36,980 bases of DNA from the NCBI GenBank assembly GCA_009926625.1, contig RFON01000027.1, positions 1-36,980 of the forward strand. Reading direction: 5' to 3'. The translations under genes were made by a program, and so were the position numbers. Source of the DNA: Planctomycetota bacterium. GTDB taxonomy: Bacteria; Planctomycetota; Phycisphaerae; Phycisphaerales; SM1A02. Below are positions 31,764 through 36,980 of the stretch, in pieces; the first letter of the stretch is position 1; every line of letters starts with the position of its first letter. The notes beneath the pieces were generated by a model. The model did no database searches. It saw nothing but the letters and a program-made list of their open reading frames with translations, and was not told where the DNA came from.

Positions 31764-32486
31764 TCAGTGGATATCGCGTTGTGGCGCGTCCACACCGCTT
31801 GGATATCGGGCGCGCCAGTTCAGCACGGCCTCGGGCTCGCGCGGATACCGCACCTGAAGTGCAAGTGCGTCGCAGACCTCTCCCGACTGCATCTGGCGCT
31901 CCGCCACCGCCAAGCAAGCCCGCGCAGTGAACAGCGGATCCATCACCTCCACGCCCGCTTCCACCGCCGATGATCGCAGCGCTGGGGGCGCATGCACATC
32001 GGCAATCAGCGCGCACACCTGCGAAGGCACTGTTGCTTGATCGCTCCAACCCTCGCCAATCACCTTGATCGATTGATCGTGCTCCAAGCGCACAACGGAC
32101 ATCCAACAGCCACTGCCCTTGCTTGCCAGTGCCACTGCCACATCATTCCCGCGGGCACACCACCGCTCTCGAAGCGCCTCTGCGGTCACCAGGCAACTCC
32201 GCACATCCATCGCTGGAATCCCCAGCGACTCGCACAGTCCCTTCGCCGTCGCAACGGCAACCCGCAGCCCAGTGAATCCACCCGGTCCCGTCGACACTGC
32301 CACCGCACCAAGATCGCGGGGGACCAACCCAGCATCGCGGCAGATTCGATCGATCGATGGCAGCAGCAAGTCGCGCTCCCTCGGATCACCCTCGGCGACG
32401 ATCTCGTAGAGCGCACCAGCCGAAGCGCGCAGTGCCACCGACACCGATCGTTGGCTGCTCTCGATCGCCAACAGCATGCCTGTCAT
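31764..32486 (-). CDS. tsaB: tRNA threonylcarbamoyladenosine biosynthesis protein TsaB
   Basis: A 240-residue ASKHA-fold protein. It opens MLLAIESSQRSVSVAL, and carries LLPSIDRICRDAGLVPRDLG and AVSTGPGGFTGLRVAVATAK, the diagnostic TsaB blocks. The C-terminal half is degenerate, as usual for TsaB, which is not itself catalytic. It forms a complex with TsaD and TsaE to put the t6A modification at position 37 of ANN-decoding tRNAs. Neither tsaD nor tsaE is in the window. The ATG at 32486 overlaps the metallophosphoesterase stop as ATGA; an ATG three codons later is also possible. Confidence 0.93.
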   Translation of the reverse strand: MTGMLLAIESSQRSVSVALRASAGALYEIVAEGDPRERDLLLPSIDRICRDAGLVPRDLGAVAVSTGPGGFTGLRVAVATAKGLCESLGIPAMDVRSCLVTAEALRERWCARGNDVAVALASKGSGCWMSVVRLEHDQSIKVIGEGWSDQATVPSQVCALIADVHAPPALRSSAVEAGVEVMDPLFTARACLAVAERQMQSGEVCDALALQVRYPREPEAVLNWRARYPSGVDAPQRDIH

Positions 32487-33361
32487 GACAGCGGTCGGTG
32501 CAGCACCAGCGGAATCGCCTGCTTCACCAATTCCTCAGCACTCGGCAGCGGCTGGTCCAAGGCGATGAACACAACCGCACCGCGTTCATGATCGCTGTTG
32601 AGCACCACCAGACCGTCGGTTGGCGATGCCGCACCCATTTCCACCAAGCAGTGCCCCACCACGAACAGCTTCGCATGCAATCGCGACAGCAGCGCCTGCA
32701 CATGATCCCTGTCTTGCGCTCGCCCCCATACGACTGACCAAGCGGTTCCCTTCGGCGAGCGATAGTCCGCGTCCTCGAGCCGCCGATCGAAGGCTCCGTC
32801 ATCGAAGTCGTAGCGCCCAGGAATGGAGTGCGCACACCACAGCCCGTTGCTCGCGCGCAGGACCAAGGGCAGCGCGAGGATGAACTCACGGATCGCCGTC
32901 GCCACCTCCTCGGCTCGCTCCCCGAACACATACTCAAGTCCATCGTCGAACATCGCCACTTGATCGCCGCCACCCTTGCTTACCGCCATGCGCTGGCACT
33001 GAGCCAACTCATGATTCGCAAGCAGCGGATGCACCTGCAGCGGATAGGACACCACCAACTGCGCAACGATCGCCAGGTTCCGATACGACATGTCCATGCG
33101 ATCCACCAATCGTTCGCCGTGGATCAGTTCATGAAGCATGACATGGTGATCTGGCGATGCGTCCAGTTCCGCAAGCCGAACGATCGCCTCCAGATGTCCT
33201 GGGAAATCGTGGATATCGCCGGTCGCAAGCAGTCGCCCTCTCGGCGGCAGATGAACCGTCGAACCTCGGCGCTCGGGTGATCCGAGCAGCGCGTCCGCCG
33301 CGCGTTCGAAGAGTTCGATCATCTCATCCGCGTCAATGCAGTTTGGTCGCGGCAGTTCCAT
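32483..33361 (-). CDS. Calcineurin-like metallophosphoesterase, divergent metal motifs
   Basis: A 292-residue protein. It has the first metallophosphoesterase motif LLATGDIHDFPGHLEAI (Asp49, His51), an NHE motif LLANHELAQ (Asn116, His117), and a late His motif FVVGHCLVEMGAASP. The second canonical motif GDxVDRG is not present as such: the equivalent place reads VMLHELIHGERLVDRMD, with Glu78 where the bridging Asp is expected. The ANHE form also lacks the usual Gly. The metal site may still assemble with substitutions. Substrate is unknown; protein phosphatase, nucleotide and lipid substrates are all possible. The gene lies three bases after the DUF1573 gene and overlaps tsaB by four bases. 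Confidence 0.82.
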   Translation of the reverse strand: MELPRPNCIDADEMIELFERAADALLGSPERRGSTVHLPPRGRLLATGDIHDFPGHLEAIVRLAELDASPDHHVMLHELIHGERLVDRMDMSYRNLAIVAQLVVSYPLQVHPLLANHELAQCQRMAVSKGGGDQVAMFDDGLEYVFGERAEEVATAIREFILALPLVLRASNGLWCAHSIPGRYDFDDGAFDRRLEDADYRSPKGTAWSVVWGRAQDRDHVQALLSRLHAKLFVVGHCLVEMGAASPTDGLVVLNSDHERGAVVFIALDQPLPSAEELVKQAIPLVLHRPLS

Positions 33362-33364
33362 CGG

Positions 33365-34444
33365 TCACTGGCCCGCGGGAGTCGCCGTCGCCTCCGCAAC
33401 CTGCATGGAGACCGCAACGACTGCCGAACCAGTGGCGGTCGTGATCTCGATGGGTGCGTAGATGACACCACGCGCCGCCGGCGCAGGCGCCAGTCGCACT
33501 TGCAGTTCCACATCGTCCTTCGTCCCCGCCTTCGAACCCTCCAGTGTCGCAACCAAGTCGGGTGACAGCGAACGCACGGACTTCACCTGCGACCACTCCG
33601 AGCGAACGATCGCACCCTTCGCCTTGGGGTTGTAATGCTCAATCACCACCGGCACCACGACGGACGACCCGATGGCGACGCGGTTGGCGAGCAGCAGAGG
33701 CTCTGGGATGAACCAGAATCGAGCCTCCTTCCCCGGGTCCGCGCGCACGCCCGTGCACTCATGGCGAAAACGCAGCGGGATCAGCGGGCAATCCGCGCGG
33801 TCAGTCTCCACGACCCACCACAGCGGCATCTCGTCACAGGCGACATTCGGAAAACTCCAGCGCAGGATGTAGGTCGATCGCGGCGCATCGCTCGCTGGAT
33901 CGAAGTTCACGAAACTCGGCGCCACGCCGCCTGCGCTCAGCACGCGAAATGGCTGCTGGTCCTCGCTGCTCACCTGCACCACGCCTGAAACGGTTCCCTT
34001 CAGTGCATCCACGAACGCCGGCGAGGCGCGAATCGGAAGTGTTGCATCCGCCTTCAGCATCGCCATCGTTGGCGCCCCGAATCCTTCGAAGGTAATGAAC
34101 ACCTTCGCATCCTTCTCGCCCGGCGTGGTCGGCACTGCCAGCGTTGCCGCAACATCGACGCTGCCACCGACCGGGATCACGGTTCCCGCCGCGAGCGACA
34201 CATCCGTGCACTTGCAACTTGGCGTCACCGACTTGACCGTCACAGCGCTCGGCGCAAGATTCCGCAGCACGAACTTCCCAGGCAACTTGCTCCCCGGCTT
34301 CACCTTGCCAAAGTTGATCTGCGGCGGCTCGACAGCAACGGGCGCGGGCGGCACGACCTGCTGCTGAGACTGCGCCACTGCCAATCCTGCCCAAAGCGCC
34401 GCCACCATCACCGCGCCAGCACAGGTCCACTGCCGATCTCGCAT
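33365..34444 (-). CDS. Exported DUF1573-containing protein
   Basis: A 359-residue protein with a signal peptide (MRDRQWTCAGAVMVAALWAG, cleavage after AVA at about residue 24). Residues about 42-105 are a DUF1573 Ig-like domain: PPQINFGKVKPGSKLPGKFV, LAPSAVTVKSVTPSCKC and GTVIPVGGSVDVAATL. The paired cysteines of CKC are typical of the family. The remaining 250 residues look like further beta-sandwich domains (FRVLSAGGVAPSFVNFD, ATLEGSKAGTKDDVELQVRL). DUF1573 proteins are frequent in Planctomycetes and Bacteroidetes and are thought to be periplasmic; function is unsettled. The ATG has TAGAAT six bases upstream and no Shine-Dalgarno sequence. The start is only 20 bases from the divergent terC start. 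Confidence 0.88.
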   Translation of the reverse strand: MRDRQWTCAGAVMVAALWAGLAVAQSQQQVVPPAPVAVEPPQINFGKVKPGSKLPGKFVLRNLAPSAVTVKSVTPSCKCTDVSLAAGTVIPVGGSVDVAATLAVPTTPGEKDAKVFITFEGFGAPTMAMLKADATLPIRASPAFVDALKGTVSGVVQVSSEDQQPFRVLSAGGVAPSFVNFDPASDAPRSTYILRWSFPNVACDEMPLWWVVETDRADCPLIPLRFRHECTGVRADPGKEARFWFIPEPLLLANRVAIGSSVVVPVVIEHYNPKAKGAIVRSEWSQVKSVRSLSPDLVATLEGSKAGTKDDVELQVRLAPAPAARGVIYAPIEITTATGSAVVAVSMQVAEATATPAGQ

Positions 34445-34449
34445 CGTCC

Positions 34450-34456
34450 TATTCTA
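34450..34456. promoter_or_regulatory. Symmetric TATTCTA -10 serving DUF1573 and terC genes
   Basis: The whole gap between the two start codons is 20 bases. Its centre TATTCTA reads TAGAAT on the minus strand, six bases before the DUF1573 ATG, and TATTCT on the plus strand, nine bases before the terC GTG. Both fit a leaderless start, and no -35 match is evident in either coding sequence beyond. Confidence 0.6.
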
Positions 34457-34464
34457 CGGCGCAA

Positions 34465-35211
34465 GTGGAATGGCTCACGGTCGACAATGCTGCCGCTTTC
34501 GTTGCTCTCGCAGCACTTGAGATCGTGCTAGGCATCGACAATGTCATCTACATCGCCATCCTGTGCGAAAAGTTGCCGCCGAAGGAGCGCGACTTCGCTC
34601 GTCAAGTCGGGCTGCTGCTGGCCATGGGCATCCGAATCGCGCTCCTGTTTTCCATCTCATGGCTTGCCAGCCTCACGAGTCCATTGTTTTCAATCTCGAT
34701 CGGCAGTCACGACATTGCTCCGAGCATTCGCGATCTGGTCCTGGGACTCGGCGGACTGGTGCTGATGGCGAAAGCGGTCATCGAAATGCACCATCAGGTC
34801 GAGGGACCGTCGCGCGCCACGAAACCGTCTGCCGGCAGGGCTGCGGTGGGTCTGGTGCTCGCGCAGATTTGCCTGATGGACATCGTCTTTTCCATCGACT
34901 CGGTCATCACGGCAATCGGGATGGCGAGCCAGATCAGCGTGATGGTGGCAGCGATCATCGTCGCGGTGTTGGTGATGATCGCCTTTGCCGGCAAAGTGTC
35001 GCAGGTTGTCACCCGCCACCCAACGCTGAAGACTCTCGCCCTCGCATTCCTCGTGCTCATCGGTTCGGGGCTGGTGCTCGAAGCCATCCAAGTCCACATC
35101 CCAAAGGGCGCCATCTACTTCGCGATGGCGTTCTCCCTGAGCGTGGAACTCATCAACATCAAGATTCGATCACGCCACAAGAAAGCCCCCGCTCCACCGA
35201 GCGGCAGCTAA
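34465..35211 (+). CDS. TerC family integral membrane protein
   Basis: A 248-residue protein with about seven membrane helices, starting at GTG 34465 (reading MEWLTVDNAAAFVALAALEI). The family signatures are EIVLGIDNVIYIAIL (Asp25-Asn26) in the first helix and MDIVFSIDSVITAIGMA (about residues 143-160) after a cytoplasmic loop; these acidic residues probably form a metal path. TerC proteins were named from tellurite resistance but several export manganese or help load metal onto exported enzymes. No other ter genes and no visible Mn riboswitch are next to it, so tellurite resistance should not be assumed. The GTG start has no Shine-Dalgarno sequence. Confidence 0.93.
   Translation: MEWLTVDNAAAFVALAALEIVLGIDNVIYIAILCEKLPPKERDFARQVGLLLAMGIRIALLFSISWLASLTSPLFSISIGSHDIAPSIRDLVLGLGGLVLMAKAVIEMHHQVEGPSRATKPSAGRAAVGLVLAQICLMDIVFSIDSVITAIGMASQISVMVAAIIVAVLVMIAFAGKVSQVVTRHPTLKTLALAFLVLIGSGLVLEAIQVHIPKGAIYFAMAFSLSVELINIKIRSRHKKAPAPPSGS
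35189..35204. terminator. Hairpin at the terC 3' end
   Basis: CCGCTC (35189-35194) and GAGCGG (35199-35204) form a 6-bp stem with a CACC loop, four bases before the terC stop codon at 35209-35211. It lies at the convergent junction with the sugar dehydrogenase-like gene. No T-run follows. Confidence 0.4.
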
Positions 35212-35253
35212 CGCGTGCCTTGGTAAAGGTTGGAGGGGGATCTGCGCGAACGA

Positions 35254-36627
35254 TCAGCCGGTCCAAGCCGAGAGCATCGCCGCGAGGTCGGCTCCATCGG
35301 TCGTGCCCGAACCATCGATGTCACCACAGGCAACGCCCCAGCAACCCAGGAGAATTGTCAAGTCCGGACCGCTGACTGCGCCATCATTGTCCAGATCGGA
35401 TGGGTTGGGAGGAACGCAGGTGACTTCGCCTGACTCCGGCACGATCTTGTAGATCTGCCCGCCGTGATCCGCCATGTAAAGCTCGCCGAGCGCATCCTCA
35501 CCGAAGGCGACCACTTGATTGACGGTCTGACCGCCGAGTGAGGTCTGCAGCTCAGAGTTCCGTGTCACGAACTCCGTTACCGCGCCGTTGACCATGCGCA
35601 GCGACCAGGAGTTGTTCGACCCGTAATCGACATAGAAATAGATGCCCTGCATGTCAGGCATCGCGCAGCCTCGGTACACGCGCCCGCCGGTGATGCTGTA
35701 GCCACCCGCTGAGTTGTGGGAGTAAGTCCGAATCGGTGCGGTCAAGCCAGTGCCATTGCAAGTGCAGCCACTGAGGCCGGTGCAGGACGATCCTTCGGTG
35801 CAGCGCCAGCCGTAATTGCGGCCACCCGTCGCGCCACTGGGCTCAAAGTTCACTTCTTCCACTGCGTTCTGACCGACATCTGCGATGTACATGTCGCCGT
35901 TCGCCCGATCGAAGCACCAACGCCACGGATTTCGAAGTCCATAGGACCAAACCGTGTCATCGGCTGTCGTCGAACCGCCGACGAAGGGATTCGTCGCAGG
36001 GATCGTGTAGTACGGCGATGATCCACCAACCGTCGGGGTGATGCGGTGCATCTTGCCCAAGCGGCTCGTGAGGTTCTGCGCAACATTGCCTGGATCATTC
36101 GCGCTGCCGCCGTCACCAGTGCCCATGTAGAGGTCGCGAGTGCCGGGCTTGAAGTGGATGTCGCCGCCGTTGTGATTCACGTACGGATCGGACCAAGTCA
36201 TCATCACCACGCCGGTCGCATTCGCGACATTCGGATCGCTCGACACGGTGTAACGGGCAAGGTTGTTGGTGCCGGAGCCCGTGTAGTAAACATAGAACTG
36301 CCCGTTCGTCGAATAATCTGGATCAAATGCCATCCCGAGCAAGCCTTGCTCGTCACTGACCGATGCGCCGCCCGTGACAAGCGGATCGATGTTGAGGAAG
36401 TTCGTCGCCAGCAGCGCCGGCGTCGCGCCGAGCGTGATGATGCGCACACGACCAGCCTTTTCCAAAACGAAAAGCCTGCTTTCGTCGCCAGGGGCGTGTC
36501 CAATCCAAGTTGGGTACACCAAGCCGCTGGCGATGACCTGCTTCGGGCGAATCGGGGTGACGCCAGCCGCAGCAGGAGCGCAAAGCAGTCCGATCGTGAT
36601 CAAGGAAAGAGCGTGGATTGGTCGCAT
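35254..36627 (-). CDS. Exported sugar dehydrogenase-like beta-propeller with dockerin-like C-terminus
   Basis: A 457-residue protein from the ATG at 36627, chosen because it opens a signal peptide (MRPIHALSLITIGLLCAPAA). Residues about 25-400 match the glucose/sorbosone dehydrogenase propeller: VASGLVYP-like opening, DEQGLLGMAFDPDY, NHNGGDIHFKPGTRDLYMGT, GDGGSANDPGNVAQN, WSYGLRNPWRWCFD, MYIADVGQNAVEEVNF and GELYMADHGGQIYKI. Family enzymes oxidise sugars using PQQ. The last 45 residues hold two calcium-binding dockerin-like repeats (DLDNDGAVSGPDLTILLG, DIDGSGTTDGADLAAMLS), a common C-terminal sorting or anchoring module in Phycisphaerae. A cysteine-rich loop (CTEGSSCTGLSGCTC) is inserted mid-propeller. 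It has the only clear -35/-10 promoter in the window. Confidence 0.92.
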   Translation of the reverse strand: MRPIHALSLITIGLLCAPAAAGVTPIRPKQVIASGLVYPTWIGHAPGDESRLFVLEKAGRVRIITLGATPALLATNFLNIDPLVTGGASVSDEQGLLGMAFDPDYSTNGQFYVYYTGSGTNNLARYTVSSDPNVANATGVVMMTWSDPYVNHNGGDIHFKPGTRDLYMGTGDGGSANDPGNVAQNLTSRLGKMHRITPTVGGSSPYYTIPATNPFVGGSTTADDTVWSYGLRNPWRWCFDRANGDMYIADVGQNAVEEVNFEPSGATGGRNYGWRCTEGSSCTGLSGCTCNGTGLTAPIRTYSHNSAGGYSITGGRVYRGCAMPDMQGIYFYVDYGSNNSWSLRMVNGAVTEFVTRNSELQTSLGGQTVNQVVAFGEDALGELYMADHGGQIYKIVPESGEVTCVPPNPSDLDNDGAVSGPDLTILLGCWGVACGDIDGSGTTDGADLAAMLSAWTG

Positions 36628-36679
36628 GATTGGTCTCAGTCGATGTGTCAGGTTGGGGAAGGAAACTCGAAGCCTTACG

Positions 36680-36708
36680 ACTATAGAGTGGAAATCCCAT
36701 CGATTCAA
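36680..36708 (-). promoter_or_regulatory. Sigma-70-like promoter of the sugar dehydrogenase-like gene
   Basis: On the minus strand TTGAAT (36708-36703) and TATAGT (36685-36680) are separated by exactly 17 bases, each one or two bases from consensus. The start codon is 52 bases downstream of the -10, so this mRNA has a leader of about 45 bases. It lies in the gap after the M28 peptidase stop. Confidence 0.65.
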
Positions 36709-36722
36709 AAGAAATGGGGCAG

Positions 36723-36980
36723 TTACTGGGGATTGTCCTTGGGGGTGTCCGCCCCGCCACCCTTCGCCGCTGCTTTCTTTGCGGCAGCGCAAAGTTGTTC
36801 GACCGCCAAATCAAGCTCCGCCTGACTCCTTGCCCAGCGAATCCCCGGCAAGTCGGCGCATTGATAACTGTTGTCTGGGTTGGTGGCGTACAGCAGGTTC
36901 TTGAACCATGGGCGCCCTGGCAGCCCTTCCGCGCAGTGGAACAAGCGCTGTCCGCCCGCGGTCGGCACGCAGCCCGCCAA
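36723..36980 (-). CDS. M28 family peptidase, C-terminal end (5' end outside window)
   Basis: The frame is open to the last base of the window, leaving 85 C-terminal residues. GLPGRPWFKNLLYATNPDNS and ADLPGIRWARSQAELDLAVE match the end of the transferrin receptor-like dimerisation domain of glutamate carboxypeptidase II-type M28 peptidases, where [20 protein letters not shown] is the familiar form. The final 20 residues are Ala/Lys-rich (CAAAKKAAAKGGGADTPKDN). The zinc-binding catalytic domain would be upstream, beyond the window, so activity cannot be judged. It ends 95 bases before the next minus-strand gene, which has its own promoter. Confidence 0.78.
   Translation of the reverse strand: MAGCVPTAGGQRLFHCAEGLPGRPWFKNLLYATNPDNSYQCADLPGIRWARSQAELDLAVEQLCAAAKKAAAKGGGADTPKDNPQ

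Noticed and set aside
30462..31973. 503-codon plus-strand frame
   Set aside because: It is antisense to the receiver/GAF-like gene and the end of tsaB, overlaps the psd end, and shows no domain.
34465..35211. Tellurite resistance island
   Set aside because: Only a lone TerC-family protein is present; no terZABD or telA genes are nearby, and many TerC proteins handle manganese instead.
36694..36717. Possible terminator stem CCCAT/ATGGG after the M28 peptidase gene
   Set aside because: Five pairs with a 13-base loop that overlaps the -35 element; too weak to call.
36628..36792. Upstream start of the sugar dehydrogenase-like gene at 36792
   Set aside because: The signal peptide begins at 36627 and the extension would cover the promoter and the end of the M28 gene.
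1..36980. tRNA, rRNA, CRISPR, IS or prophage content
   Set aside because: The gaps between genes are all far shorter than 300 bases; none held a cloverleaf, spaced direct repeats, terminal inverted repeats or a transposase/integrase reading frame.

Overview
The window looks like part of a Planctomycetota chromosome, most likely class Phycisphaerae. The reasons are high GC, an exported sugar-dehydrogenase-like protein ending in two dockerin-like repeats typed DLDNDG..DL / DIDGSG..DL, a helix-turn-helix protein with an acidic linker and two membrane helices, and housekeeping genes scattered into small operons. This placement is inference from protein style, not from a marker gene. I found no rRNA, tRNA, CRISPR array, insertion sequence or phage gene; coding density is very high and no gene-free stretch reaches 300 bases.

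Layout. 1-2196 (+): end of one M16 zinc protease-like gene and a complete M16 homologue without the zinc motif. 2214-3851 (-): murJ, divergent from a small lipoprotein (+). 15460-4419 (-): a nine-gene run of ppdK, CBM9-like lipoprotein, HIT protein, birA, two exported proteins of unknown function, an orphan ParA ATPase, a VanZ-like membrane protein with two zinc ribbons, and an FAD oxidoreductase. 15567-17135 (+): pabB, whose frame runs antisense into the end of a PIN-PhoH ATPase gene (-). 18468-19604 (+): a Nif3-like protein. 25169-19614 (-): RND adaptor, RND permease and ROK-family kinase. 25245-27007 (+): gatC-gatA. 28702-27072 (-): mutY and a lipoprotein. 28737-30577 (+): the HTH/membrane protein coupled to phosphatidylserine decarboxylase. 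34444-30603 (-): DUF1573 protein, metallophosphoesterase, tsaB and a receiver/GAF-like protein. 34465-35211 (+): TerC. 36627-35254 (-): the dockerin-bearing sugar dehydrogenase. The window ends inside an M28 peptidase gene (-).

The clearest genome-level signals are in the expression architecture. Of 14 genes that appear to lead a transcription unit, 11 have a TANNNT hexamer only 5-12 bases before the start codon and no evident Shine-Dalgarno sequence, which is the signature of leaderless transcription. At three divergent junctions the two opposed hexamers overlap, twice as a symmetric TANNNTA. Most convergent junctions carry a short GC-rich hairpin at the stop codons. Eight gene pairs overlap by four bases in the form NTGA. 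I do not see one self-evident new defence or metabolic system; the best candidate for an undescribed functional module is the orphan ParA translationally coupled to two exported unknowns and a VanZ/zinc-ribbon membrane protein.
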